NCBI GenBank assembly: GCA_020744225.1
Contig: JAGMWG010000007.1
Coordinates: 1 to 64,000 of the forward strand
DNA: 64,000 bases
Reading direction: 5' to 3'
Source: Paraphoma chrysanthemicola
Lineage: Eukaryota > Ascomycota > Dothideomycetes > Pleosporales > Phaeosphaeriaceae
Positions 29,001-40,804 of this stretch are shown in pieces. A program made the position numbers and the translations under genes. The notes beneath the pieces are model-generated. The model was not told the origin of the DNA. It made no database searches and saw nothing but the letters and a program-made list of their open reading frames with translations. How positions within the stretch are numbered: the first letter of the stretch is position 1; every line of letters begins with the position of its first letter.

Positions 29001-30606
29001 CTACCTTGCTTCTTGTACAGGTGCTTTTGACTTGAGCCTGCCTATTTGGAATGATTGTATAGCGTTGCGGAGTTGATTTTGCAGCCGGTTCTCCATCTGA
29101 AGGTCCTCCCTTTCTACCAGGCGCGCTTCCTTAGCAATAGCTCTTATCTTCTTGCGCTTTGTAAATTTTATCTTGCTCCTTGCACTTCATCTCCTCCCAT
29201 TTTTGATCTTTCAGAGCCTCGTCTTCAGCCACTTTCTTGGCCTCACACTCACGAGCTTCAGCGACTTTGTTAGGCGACCAGAAGACATCTCCACCGTTGT
29301 ACTCAGCCGGAGCTTCGAGCTGTAGAGGCTCGCCACGCTTGCGGCGCTTCTCCTCATTAGCCAGGGCGTCTTTGAGAGTCTTCGTGTTGGAGCACCTGCT
29401 CTTGTATAGAGATGTGGTGGATCGTCTGGCTGGGCTGCTCGCTGCGCTCATCTGCAATATTGTCGACAGCTTGCCTAAGAAGCGCTTGAATCTTTTGCCA
29501 GTCGCTTACGCTGAGTACAGAGCTCGAAGAACCAGCTGTGGAAGGCCTGCTCCTGTCCTCTACTTTGAAGCGCTTCAAGATTACCTCTGTGTTCAAGGGC
29601 GACAAGCCAGTCGCCTCGAAGGCCTTCTTGATAGTTTGCGGCTTAAAATTTGTACTCCAAGATCGCCAGAGCAGTTTGAAGGAGTGGCGTTTTGCTATCC
29701 TTGTAAGACCTTGGCAGGCAGTCATGAAGGCTGTAAGCTCGCTCGTGTAAGCTGCTGAGAGTAGCTTAAACATGACGACGTCGAGAGGCTGCAGAGTATG
29801 GGTTGAGTGCAGCGCGTATATAGCCATTAAGATCTTGTTGTCGTCGCAGTACTTGATGAACTCCATAGTAACATGAGAGCCGTGACCATCGAGGATAGCA
29901 GCAGCCATGGTCGGCGGCCTTTGCTCTTCGTCTCACGATCGAAGACTTGCTTCAGCCATTGCAGCCCGTGCTCGTGATTGGTCCCACCTGACGGAGAGCT
30001 TGTAAAAAAGCACTAGTATTGAGCTGGATCAAAATCCTGCAACCAGGTGTCTTGGATGTTGCCTGTCGTTGCCTGATAGATCAATGCAGGCGTGAGGGCG
30101 CTGCCATCGCCACAGATGCAAGCTATAGTAGTAATCCACTCACGATTGCCATCCTGCAGCATGGCACGGAGCTTCCCTTCGTCATACAGCTTCTTAGAGG
30201 AGACGCGCTTCATCTTAGCTAGAACACCGATCATGGAGCCCGTTTCATCCATATTGTACATGTACTCTGGCTGTATATCGTACTGCTCTATTTTCTTGCG
30301 CAAGAGCTCGAAGTATAGGTTATACTTTAAGGCAGAGTCAGTTCTTTTGCGTGCAGCATCTATGCCAGATGTCCATCGCGTTGTAAGCTTGCCGTTGTTG
30401 TACCCAACCCAGCGATCAACCCACTTCTTTCCTTGGATTTTTCCGACGATCTCCGCAGCGAAATTCGATATTATCTGCCTCGAGTGTGGAAGGCTTTTCT
30501 TGCAGAGTCCATTGATATATTCAAGAAGTTCAGAGAACTGTTGTGGGTTGAGGACTCGATCATTTCTATACCGGACGTTTTGCGCGGGCGTCACACTCAA
30601 TATCAC
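29000..30606 (-). pseudogene. Pogo/Fot DDE transposase, frameshifted
   Basis: Segments in order: KKWVDRWVGYNNGKL (DNA-binding tail), YNMDETGSMIG (first D), ILDGHGSHVTMEF (second D), THTLQPLDVVMF (third D), then the post-catalytic ATGLSPLNTEVIL block and a basic, glutamate-rich tail (EEKRRKRGEPLQ). The frame is broken by a TAG after DPAQY (near 30010), by frame changes near 29890 and 29400, and perhaps more. The residues of the triad survive. It is a different subfamily from the pogo element at 41 kb. Confidence 0.85.
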
Positions 30607-30754
30607 CCTTAGTCATGGATTTATCACGCGTCAAAGTTATGGCAAAATGTTGGTGTTGCGGAAATCGTGCATCAGATGGGGCCGTGCAATCGCTACTGTC
30701 AACTCGGCAAAGCTATCAGCAGAACATTTTAGGAGCACTCAATGAGCACAAGGA

Positions 30755-31165
30755 GCACCAACGCTAGACTTGAAAGACGTCAAGTTCCTTTCAAGAATAC
30801 ATCGTATTCGAGCAGCCGAAGCATTCCTGGACGAAAATGATATGTGGTGGACTGTCAGATTGATCTCGCCCAGTATGTAGACCGCATACAATCCCTTTCA
30901 TCTTTGCTGACTAGAAAATTAGAAACACCCGATAGTATATTGACGAGGCTCATTGAGTCGTGCGCACATGAGCAGAGACCTTCGAGATGGTGGGCTTGTC
31001 TTGACGAATCAAAATTACGGGATGTTCGCCAGCTCCTGAAAAGACCGGCTCTCATCGCAGCATTTGATGGTTTGATACATATGCCGGGATGTGGGCAAAG
31101 GTTCATATAGAAGCTTTGCATCGCCTTCTCGTGCTCAAGTGTGAAGAAATAGGTGGACACCAGCA
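30755..31165 (+). pseudogene. Fungal protein fragment of unknown family (possibly DUF3723-like)
   Basis: The plus strand encodes KDVKFLSRIHRIRAAEAFLD then, after a frame change near 30858, YVDRIQSLSSLLTRK, RPSRWWACLDESKLRDVRQL and LIAAFDGLIHMPG. A further shift gives MWAKVHIEALHRLLVLKCEE. The segments look like a continuous conserved protein cut by two frameshifts. The nearest match I recall is the DUF3723 type, common in mobile fungal cargo, but this is uncertain. It ends abruptly against the dynamin fragment. Confidence 0.4.
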
Positions 31166-31729
31166 AGAATAACTATGAGTACATCTTGGACGAGCTCGAC
31201 ATCGGCCATAGATTGTTGCTTTATCTCGGAATGAATAAGACCTGGAAGGTCTACGATCAAAAGATGTGGTCGATCAGGACCAGAAATTTCAATCCGTAAG
31301 AAAGCCTTCAAGAAGGCTCGGCCACAGCTCCCAATAGCAATGGCTGTCTTGGCTTTTTCGATCAACTCTGGAAGTGCAGCGACGCCATCGAGCGTCTCGC
31401 AAAAATGGGCGAGAGAAATACGCTCTGCTTCGTTACGGAAATGATCTGGAATGATGGAGACGCTGACGCCAACCTTTGATGTCTTTCGTAGGACCAATTC
31501 GGTTGGAAAACGCGGGCATAGGTTGCTTTTTACTGGAAGAGACACCAGAGATAGCTTCCAGGACAGAGCTTTTGCCGGAGGATTGATCGCCGCAGACGAT
31601 GATCTGCGGTAGAGAGACATAATGGTCGATGCCTTGCGAGCGTAGACGATCTACAGAGTCGAGAAGGTCTAGTTGGTCCTTTGAGCAGAGTCCATCAATT
31701 ACAGGGTTGCCAAATGACCTCATAACCAT
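31135..31729 (-). pseudogene. Dynamin-like GTPase, truncated
   Basis: The N-terminus (SKDQLDLLDSVDRLRSQG) leads to the G1 P-loop GDQSSGKSSVLEAISG. A one-base frame change follows near 31545, after which PVKSNLCPRFPTELVL and the G3 box LLIVDLPGLIHSEI continue in another frame. The sequence ends at about 31165, before the G4 motif, the middle domain and the GTPase effector domain. The junction is with the DUF3723-like fragment on the other strand. It is a relic of a large fungal dynamin (Vps1/Mx-like class). Confidence 0.85.
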
Positions 31730-33450
31730 TTTGGTAAGAGATAGTCAATGAAAGGCTCGTAATTGAAAGAGGAACGATGGAAAGCTCAATCATACTTTCG
31801 CGTCGGGAGGTGCTTCTATTTTTACATTAGCAGCCTTTCTTGCAATAAGGGATTCAATCATCCGGTGATAGACTAGAAATGCAAATAGCAGGAAATTTTG
31901 AGCATTTTCGTCAGTCAAGGAGATCGCGATGTCGATCGCGATGTCACGCGGCGCTGTTTGCGTCGTGAATATAGCACATCCGCTTCTCAAAAAATCCTAG
32001 CGTCTGAAAGCAAAGCTATGAGACAAGAAAGAGCGGTAATGCTCCCTAATGCTTCCAGGACGCTTCCAGAGAAGGTAATTTCCAACGTCACTAGAGGCTG
32101 CTGAATACCGACTCAGCCGGTCGCACTCAATCTGAGCGGAACTAACATATGCGAACGCCCTGAGACATTTTGCTGCTGTTTCCAGCCCAGTTAACTAAAG
32201 TGACGAAACCGGTATGCTCGAGGCAATAGCAACAAAGAAGCATTTCGAAAGGCGAGAACGCTTGAGGGACTTCCTCGTACATCATATTCAGTGTGCAGTG
32301 TACATGGGGCCCACTCTTAAGTTTCAATCGATGGGACGCTCGTCCGCAAGTCCGCAAAGCGCGCCGAGTCGCCTGCCCGTGCCTCCTACCATCGTTTTGC
32401 CAAGGGTAAATGCCAAAGACAATGAGAACATACGATTGAACTCCAGAAGCTACTTGATGATAGCAAGAGTGATCAAACATCGACAGGGCCAACGTGCTGA
32501 GATCTCAATTCGCACCACGAGCAAATGCAACCACCTTCGCCATCAAATGGCCGGACAGCCCTTGACAAGCACAGCCCCTTGCAGTCCATCGAATAGAAGA
32601 TAGCCACCCCAGAGCGACTATGAATTGGAGTACAGAACTTCAACCCCAGCAACTAAGTTAGAATGCTGTGGACAGAGTCCTTACAGATCAAGATACAGTT
32701 GTAACCAGTTATTTCATCCGCCATATTGAAATGTGCACACCTCGTGAGATTTAAGAGTCACTCCACATGCAAGGGAGAGTAGGCTAGTTAGAACTTTTTC
32801 ACGGACAACAAATCGTTCAATGCTATCTAGGTTGTCGTGCTGCCTGGTCTATATCACCTACTCCTATATCACAGCGCTTTGCCAACCACAAATCCATCAC
32901 ACTGTGTAGTGCAGAAGAAATGGATTCAGAAAACTAACAAGAACTCGAACCTACTGCCATTTCCCAGAATGCCCAGAAGAACGGTGAACACGCGCCCTTA
33001 ACAGAAGTAGTACAGACTGATGGCACAAGAGGGGGCTGGACACTCCACTGGCTCGCCACAGCTACCGGGTTTTTGTGTATACGCTGTAATAAGCAGAAGA
33101 AAGCAAAGCTTGTGGCCACACAGAATAGCGGGTGGGATAGGCTATGCTGCAATGGCTGCTATGGCCTGTATCTCTCAACCGCGTAGCGAGGCCTGTTATC
33201 ACCGACCGCCATTGACACGAATACAAGTTCTAAGGGATTTCAGCCATCACATCATCCGAAAGCGACCCTCCTCAGGTAAGCAGTCGACTCCATGTACGCT
33301 TTCAAATACGTCTGCAGTAACAATTTTGATATTGAGTGAAGAGAAGAGGTCGATGTGTCTAGTCACTTCGCCGATGCACTTCAACAAGATGTTTGTCCCA
33401 ACATATGTACCAATCATTCTGATTGTGAGTTTGCGCAGTTTGCGTGCGAA
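31730..33450. other. Intergenic, no gene recognised
   Basis: All frames are short or without recognisable domains. Confidence 0.45.
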
Positions 33451-33451
33451 G

Positions 33452-34377
33452 TTAGGTCAATCTACTCACGTCAGCGCCTGGTTGGTTATAAGGTTTGATG
33501 AGTTCAGAACAATCTGTAGCGAGGTGAGATGGGGGGGGGGGGGGGCTGAGTAGAACCCTGAAATCTGAAATCAGGCAGTAGCTCAGAGACATGGGCAAGT
33601 GAGTTAACGTTGGGAACAGAATGGCTGCGCAACGTCCACGTGCTCCTGGTTCTGATGCTTGCCATGGAAAACTCTGGTGGGAAAGCAATAGCAAATTCAA
33701 CTCTTGGAGTGCTGCAGCAAGTTCGGTGAGTTTGAGAGCTTCCACTAACTCCTAGATGACTTCTCAGTGACGGTGATCATCTATGAGCGAACTCTGCGTT
33801 GCTTTACACATTGGGACAAAAACACGTTCTACTAACGTGCATCGGGTCAAGAAAAGCGCGTGCCATTGCTTTCCAGACTTCCGTAGTCTACTCCCGGGTC
33901 ATCCCTTCCTGATCCAGATATCTGAAAACTAATGATTTGAAAAGAAGACTTACCCTACAAACGGAGAGCGTTCGTAGAAAGATTCATTGCGAGCGATGCG
34001 CCCAGACGTACTTGGATCCACTCTTGTCGCTTGGACTTGAGAGATTGAGAAGATCTTTGCTAGTGCTTTTTCCAAGGACAGCGTCTAGGTGTTGAAAGTA
34101 AGGCGCGTGATGTATTTGCCTTCCTATGTGGCAGGATAATAAGAATTTTTAACCTAGAAAGATCCTGATCTGTACATTTTGTAGGAATGTCTCCAACAAT
34201 CTTCACGAATGCGGCGGAGGCTCCAGAGGGTAGGGAACGAGAAAGCAGGCGAAAATGGGATACGTCGATGCGTTTTAGGTTGGAAGAGTTTGGGACCTGC
34301 GTCGTTGATATCGGATCAGTGAGTGGAAGCAGCCAAGAACATATTTCTTCCTGTAGCTCAATTGGTGGATTTTCCAT
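33452..34377 (-). pseudogene. F-box-like protein, probably degraded
   Basis: The start at 34377 encodes MENPPIELQEEICSWLLPL and then LKRIDVSHFRLLSRSLPSG, which resembles the N-terminal F-box helix pattern of fungal F-box proteins (LPxEL..I...L....RLVSR). The frame stops at 34060. A leucine-rich segment in another frame at 33745-33690 (LTELAAALQELNLLLL) may be a later part of the same gene. No complete frame can be built; low confidence. A 15-base G run at 33531-33545 lies at its far end. Confidence 0.3.
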
Positions 34378-34399
34378 TACAACGTTTCGATCAAACGTC

Positions 34400-35295
34400 G
34401 TTTAGTAGGGTTAAGAGCAAGTGCGTAGCACCTATCTTCTTTTGTCGCAGAAGTCGCGGGCCACCCGCTCGGTGTTGGCATCTGTTGCTTAGCCAACGTC
34501 ATCCGCTTGTTGACCATGTTCTCCGCAAGCAAGATTCACTTCCTCACCACGTTACCCATAGTCCAGTTGCGAACACCCACTCAGCAGCTCTCACTTCTTC
34601 AGCACCGACAGTTCCAAATTCTTTGCCCGCCATCCTGACTACGACGATGGCAGCAACGTCCTCTTCGAGCCGCAGGCACCAGACACCGACGAATATGGGC
34701 AGCCGGCCACCTTACTCAATTTGCAATCGATGCTTGTACCATAATCGCAGGAGGCTACGGCGACAGTCGGGGTTGGCTATCGTTATCGCGCAGTGGCTGC
34801 AGGTTGTGCACGTCGTGCCTAAATCGGAGCTCGATTGGTGGAAAGAGAACAACTTGTCGCGACATGCCACGCGATACGCCACACAATAAAAGTGGCTGGA
34901 AATCAAATAACAGAGGGCCTTAGGAGCACGGAGCAACGTGAATCAGAGAAGCTTATTTGATTCAGCTATAACAGTCAGAGTTGGAGCGCGCTTGAAACCA
35001 CTTAGCTAGCTGCTTGAGAAGACTACACGAGCCCAGAAACTCCATATATATTACAGCTTCTCCACCGTTAGCTCGTACCTCGCTAGTATAGATTGTGCGC
35101 TGAAGGGATTTGAAGCCATGAAGGCTGATTGCCGTGAGCAAGATCCTTGAAAACAACTTTCATTGCACACGACAGATTATAGATACGCGCCTCAGCACAT
35201 CCGACCTTATAGGCGAGGTCTCGGGGTCTGTAAATTAGCCTTCAAGCTATCCTCACGACCTTTGTAACATCTCGGATGATCATCATGAAGCCACA
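34400..35295. other. Intergenic, no gene recognised
   Basis: Frames up to 188 codons exist on the plus strand but show no domain and mixed composition. Confidence 0.4.
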
Positions 35296-35323
35296 TAACG
35301 TGTTTTACAAGTGAGCGCCGCAC
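35296..35323 (+). repeat. Solo pogo terminal repeat
   Basis: TAACGTGTTTTACAAGTGAG followed by CGCCGCAC matches the left end of the pogo element at 41248 and the MITE at 16890. No matching opposite end is seen nearby, so it is a truncated copy. Confidence 0.75.
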
Positions 35324-35493
35324 AAATTCTTGGGTACAAGGGCATTCGGCACTATTGAGCCAGCCAAAATCGAGGCTATTCTCTACTAAATGCAAAGGTA
35401 ATGGCGGTATAAATGTGACCGATTAGCTCCTTCGCCCATTGACTTCACGCTAGACTTCGGGATTGGCCCTCGTTAGTATCGTACGCTGCTCAT

Positions 35494-36790
35494 GTTTGGC
35501 AGCGGCATTGTCACGCAAGAAGGTGAGGCTTGGAGACGTTCCCAGAAAATGCTGAGCAATCATCTGGATCATAATGACATGAGAATCTAGAGTTCTTCCA
35601 GACCGGCGTAGACGACCTTATTGGGAGCCTTCAAAGTGTTGGGGAAGTGGTCGATCTCCAGGCTTTGTTCTTCCGCCTCACGCTCGACACAATGTCGAAT
35701 TCCTTGTTTGATGAGTCTTAAATGAGCCTGGTTGCCCATGAAGATGCTGGAGAGCGTATTTTTGCGACCGCAGTCAACACTGCTCAACGTTACATCACGA
35801 GACGATTTCGGCTACTCGACCTCTACCAGCTTGTGGACGAAAAGGAATTTCGGCAAGCGTATCACGAAGTGCATAAATTCTCGGACCAAATTATCGGCCA
35901 CAGATTTTCGGCGAGAGCCCATGAGCACCCGGTGAGGTCGCCTTTTTTCTGGGAAAAAATAGCACTTAGCACCTCTGACTGAAAGGCAATCCGAGATCAG
36001 GTCATCAATCTGCTCGCCTGTGGCAGGGATACGACAGCGTATTTGCTGTCATGGACGTTGTAAATTCAACACTAGGAGAACTGTTCTGTGCACAACAAGT
36101 ATAGTTTCTTGCTCGTTCGTCATGCCCATGTCATGAATTAACAGCATACGGAGATTGCTTTCAAATGCGGCCCAGATCTAAGACACACAAGAGACACGCT
36201 CAGGCAAATGTCTTATCTGCAGAATGTACTCAAAGAAAGCGAGCCTTTGGACAACCACTCCTGCGCTGCTACCGGCTAACCCGTGCAGCACTACGCCTCT
36301 ATCCCTCCGTCCCAGTAGACACCCGCACCGCGAACCGCACTACTGTGCTTCCTGCCGGCGGTGGGCCCAACGGTGTTTCACTCGTGCTCGTACCTAAGGG
36401 AAGCACAGTCGCTTTGAGAGTGTACTCGATGCACAGACGACCCGACCTCTATCGAATGGAAGCCGAGCTGATTCGGCCCGAGAGATGGGCAGAAGACATG
36501 CCCTTCAAAAAGACTCGATCGAATGCAGATGAGGGTTTCTTCCATTTTAGGGTGGTCCGTAGGTGTCCTGGGAGTGAGGTTCTTGTAGTACGTCATCCCT
36601 TCCTCTAACGCGTCTCGCAGTTGAATTTGCTATGAAACAAGCTTGATCCACCGTCGTGCGCCCTTTACAGACCTTTCAGACAATTGAAATATCTGTAGGT
36701 GAAGAAGTTGAGCTTGTTGGTGTGGCGAAGCAGGACACAGCATTTGGTTTCAGGATCAAAAGTGGCTGCAAGGTGCAACTATGTAGATGA
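35494..36790 (+). pseudogene. CYP52-like cytochrome P450 relic
   Basis: Segments of a P450 of the CYP52 (n-alkane/fatty acid hydroxylase) type survive in changing frames. They are FGSGIVTQEGEAWRRSQKML (C-helix) at 35494; an I-helix QVINLLACGRDTTAY at about 35999-36045; LRLYPSVPVDTR and VLVPKGSTVALRVYSMHRR (36285-36440); and RPERWAEDMPF. Near the end IEISVGEEVELVGV leads to GCKVQLCR-stop at 36790. A last intron resembling the family one (about 36586-36631) precedes LEFAMKQA. The heme-binding loop is corrupted and there are several frameshifts and stops, so the gene is dead. Confidence 0.82.
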
Positions 36791-36961
36791 CAAGCGCAAA
36801 TATCAGTCAAAGAACAAATGTGGGTGCGTGCAATGCATTATGAAATCCAAATTCGTCAAAGTGTCACTGCAACGAGTGGAGTAAGCCATTACCAGCGTAT
36901 AGACTCATAAGTTGAGTATTCCTCAAGACGCCCAATGCAAACAGCTCTCTTCTTCTTCATT

Positions 36962-37978
36962 ATGGCTTCATGCAAAGTCCGGCGACAAACAATTACGCTG
37001 GAGAGACTGATCTTGTGTGACAACGTTATCACAGATACGCTCATTGATAAGTTATGCAACCGCCGTCGGCGAGACAGTACTAGCAGACTGATTAGCTTAG
37101 TTTAGATGTATCTAGAGGGATCAACTCGCAAAATTTACACCAGCACTTGGTTCCCAGGTTGTAAGGTGCTGAAGCATGATGTGCTTGATATCATCCGATC
37201 ACAGATTGTTAGAAGGAACGACGCTATGGAAGCAGTACGGCAGCTCTTGGCTACGCCCGAGCTGCAAAAGATTGCGCAGAATCTCAAGGATAAAATTGAT
37301 CACGTTCACCTTCGGAAACATTTTGAGATATACATTAACATATACAGGCGGGATTGTCCTTTCGAGATCGTCGCAACACACCGCTACAACGATACCCACA
37401 TCAATGCGTCAGTCATTGCCCGATGTGATATCAAAGCTGGCGAAGAGGTCAAGTACCTCATAGGATTCAGCGTGGCAATAGACGAAGATCAAGAGAACCT
37501 CCTTGCTTTGACAGACAGTGACTTCAGTCTGATCGTCTCGAGTAGACGGAAGACGTGCTCGTTATTCCTCGGACCTGCTCGTTTTGCCAACCACGATTGC
37601 GACGCGAATGCTAAGCTGATGGCCACGGGCCACAACAGTGTGAAAATCGTTGCAATGAGACCTATATCAATGGGAGATGAAGTTACGGTGTCATACGGCG
37701 GCGACTACTTTGGAGCTGGCAACAAGGAGTGCCTGTGCCATACTTGCTCGCACAATTGCTCAAACATAGAAGAGACCGAAGGGCCCGGTCATGCCTCTCA
37801 AAACGCGCGTATGACGCGCTCCAAGTCGCGTCCTAATGTCAACGCAAACAACCGTAGCATGGACTCTTTCGCATGTAACAAATGTGCCATACGACAACGA
37901 CATCTGACGCATAAGCAATGCTCCAGATGCACACTCCATATCAATCTGTACAGCAAGTCATGGCCATATCGAGGCTGA
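36962..37978 (+). CDS. SET-domain protein, Set9/KMT5-like, shortened
   Basis: The main exon 37106-37978 (290 codons) carries a SET domain: GEEVKYLIG, FSLIVSSRRKTCSLFLGPARF, the NHDC motif at residues 162-165, DEVTVSYGGDYFG (192-203) and a post-SET cysteine group (C209, C211, C214). These blocks match the H4K20 methyltransferase Set9 (KMT5) better than other SET proteins. A C-terminal zinc motif (CNKC...CSRCTLHINLYSKSWP) also fits Set9. An upstream frame from an ATG at 36962 (QTITLERLILCDNVITDTLIDKL) looks like the Set9 N-terminus, but I cannot find a splice that joins it in frame. The protein stops soon after the zinc motif, far shorter than typical Set9. It is probably a truncated paralogue; the catalytic core is intact. 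Confidence 0.75.
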
Positions 37979-38934
37979 GACAAGAGTAAGAGATTGCATG
38001 GATGACACACATCTTTTTTGCGAGCCAGAGTGGTGAGAACACTTCAGGACGTGCGATCTCTACGGCTTTGACTGTGAACCTAGCGCTACATTACAATACT
38101 GTTTTCTTTGTGAATAAATTGGTTGAATTTGCTCCACTGCTCATCACATCGCGATCATAATCACCTCTTGTGTCATGCTTACAAGCTGTACTGCGCGTGA
38201 TATTTGCCATACACTCAGTCGTATAACTGAAGCAAGGCATCACCTCTTATAATAATATCTCAGCATCCGCTTGTACTGGGCGTAGTATGAGGGGCCATGG
38301 GCAGCCTCTGTACCCCGAAAATCGTCACGTTCAGCTGCCAAAACACTAAGTTACATTATCCTCTCTGTTGTGGCTGACATGCTACTTGCAGTGACTTGAC
38401 AGTCGTGAACATATTCGCGGGACCCACTGTGCCAACGTGGACAGTGGAGATAAGGTGCATGCAAGAACGGGTTCCAGGTGCTACTGTAATAAGTATGTCC
38501 TCTAGCTAGTGACTTCCTGTGCTGCGGGCGCCGCTGAATACCATGTGACGCGTCTTGCAGGGCACTACGTGTAACAAAGTACTCACTTGGGCGACTTCAG
38601 CGACTGACCAAAGGGTGTACATTCGGCGACCTATTGAGGGCTCGAGAAAACATTTTGCCAATGCTGCGATGTCTGGTCACAAGCACTAGAGAATCTTGCG
38701 TGTTACCCACCACAATGGTCTGCTGATACAGCCCATGCCAATCACACCGTGATGCTACCGACAGGCGGAAGATCTCTTAAGCTGAATCCAATACGAACGC
38801 GAATTACGCCTTCCGGCAAGCTCTACGTTGGTCCGACGTACTTCAGCAGCTCAGATCGCGTCTGCATGGTTTAGACTGAATGGTCTCGTTCTCGCCTGCC
38901 GATAGCTGGGCCGTCTGGAATACCCGTAGGCGTC
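37979..38934. other. Intergenic, no gene recognised
   Basis: No long frame and no domain. The far C-terminal end of the GH3 relic may reach to about 38880. Confidence 0.45.
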
Positions 38935-39960
38935 TCATAGCGGCATCGGCCTGCTCTGGATAGGCGAGGTACAACTGCACGACCGCTGAGCCAGATACGC
39001 CCCCGGAATGGGACACGGTTGCATTGACAGTGGCAAGGCTTTCCCATAGGTCGACGTTGCCGCCCGGCAGAATTTGGCGTCTGGATCCGGAGTGCGAGCT
39101 GCGTTGAACACTAGCATGTCCGTCTGGAGATCAGAGAGCTCAAATGTGGTGTACCCCAATCCAAATCTAAATTCAAAATCGTATCTGACGCTCATGTTTT
39201 TGTCATCAAGATATTTATAGTCGATTCCTTTCTCCTTCAAGTCAGCATTCTAGGCATTAGTATTTTCATTGTGATGCAGCGCTGTGCTGTTGATTAGGTT
39301 TCTTGCATAATCCACTTCGTCAAAGGCGATTGTGTACGGAAGGCGTCCCGAAGGATTGACGTCGCCCCAAAGAATATCCACAATGGCACGGCCTGTCTCC
39401 TAGCCTGGCAGATGCGTGACAATAATAGCAGTGGCATCAGGGTTGTCGGCCCAGGTTAAGATGTTTGGCGATGCGCCACAAAGAACAACAACTGTGTTGG
39501 AACATGTAGCGGCGACCTGCTCCACGACGAAAGTCGAATTCCAATCTGCTACCAATGTCGTGCGATCGTCGCATTCGCCTGCCCAGGACCTGATAAACAC
39601 GATGCAGACTTCCAGCGGGATAGGGGCGAGCGAGAGGGTTCCACCGCTTGCAATAGCATCGTTGTTCGTGATGTACTGAACCAAAGCACCGTGTGACTGA
39701 GCACAAGCCTTGATAGCGTCCAGAGGCGACACGATGTACGTGAACTTTCCAGTACCATTACCGCCGCCGATGGGCAACGTACCAATATCGTAGTCTCCTT
39801 TGAACAGGCCGTCACTACCAATGGCTAAGGAGTACTGGCCACCAGAGGAGTACATCTTTGGTGTTTGGAACGGCCGTTGCATCCATGGCTATGTGTGTGT
39901 GTCTGGGCGATTCAATGGAACTTGACGAGGATGCTGGCCATGCCGACGTAGTTGTCAACG
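38935..39960 (-). pseudogene. GH3 beta-glucosidase, C-terminal half
   Basis: The frame 39882-38935 encodes the GH3 C-terminal sandwich and part of the fibronectin-like domain: IGSDGLF, GGGNGTGKFTYIVSPLDAI, FIRSWAGECDDR, then WGDVNPSGRLPYTIA and FRFGLGYTTFELSDL. It is interrupted by only two TAG codons, at 39400-39402 (Q of the GQE motif) and 39250-39252 (W), each a C-to-T type change on one strand. More degraded upstream sequence to about 39960 still recalls LLKN- and NGC-type GH3 motifs in other frames. The catalytic N-terminal barrel is missing. The intact enzyme would release glucose from cellobiose or glucosides outside the cell. Confidence 0.82.
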
Positions 39961-40270
39961 TTTCGGTGAGGCTCTCGGCGCGGGGAGGTTGTTCCGGTCG
40001 TGTCTGTGGGTCGGATGCTTTCAGGTCTCTCTTGGGCGGGTAATTGCTCTCAAGCTTTCTGAGTATCCAGGCAAAATTCGTGATGCTCGTTCTTATGGGC
40101 TTGGCTTGCATGTGTTTGTTAACGGTGCTGTGTAAACTCGAATCCGCACCTGGATGGGGAATTGCTTTAAGCCTAACTATCAGATAGAACACATTGATTT
40201 ACGAACTGTATTTGCAGAGGGAACTTCTTCTTATCAGCGTACTAGAACGTGGATCTTAGCTTTCCTCGCT
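39961..40270. other. Intergenic
   Basis: Possibly the remnant of the middle of the GH3 gene, too degraded to align by eye. Confidence 0.35.
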
Positions 40271-40804
40271 TCAGGGCTGCAACTGTACCCATAGCCCATT
40301 AGTGAGCTGCAGCAAGACTAACTCCTCGTTGAAACGCCAAAGACTCGAGCTATCATGTGCCTGCCACGACGCTCCTGTCCAGTATGTGTTCCGTTCCCCT
40401 TGCAGTGCATCTAGACTTTCGTAGAGTCCCCCAGCGATATCAGCGGCGCTCGCTGGAAGGTAGAATGGAGCGTGGGAGCTGTACGCTACGAATGATGGCT
40501 TCGGAAGGAACAAGTCTCGGTCCAAGTCTGGCCCCTGCGAGATGATCTCGCTGTATTTCTGAAGGGCTGCAGCGACCTGCTCGGCTGTAAACAGGTTACC
40601 AGAGACCGTTTTACCAGTTCTGAAATCGAAAGTAACTGAGTGCAACGAGGATATATTCTGCTTTGACCCGATGCCGAAGCGGGTGAAGTAGTTCCTCACA
40701 CGTTCCTCATCGTGGAAGATGACAACGCCATAGTCGACAGGAGTTCCGCTGCTGAGATCGACGTATATCTCGGTATGCCCTTGAAGGCGCTTCTTTTTCT
40801 CCAT
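40271..40804 (-). pseudogene. FAD-dependent oxidoreductase, C-terminal fragment
   Basis: The 177-codon frame ends with LYESLDALQGERNTYWTGAS followed by WQAHDSSSLWRFNEELV, the C-terminal signature of fungal amine-oxidase-like FAD proteins (the beta-cyclopiazonate dehydrogenase-like group), where the FAD-contacting tail lies. The N-terminal Rossmann fold with GxGxxG is missing. Upstream sequence shows no continuation. It is a fragment with no sign of function. Confidence 0.55.

Noticed and set aside
32214..33553. Several 100-180 codon frames in the 32-33.5 kb gap
   Set aside because: They occur on both strands with no domain similarity; likely random opens in degraded DNA.
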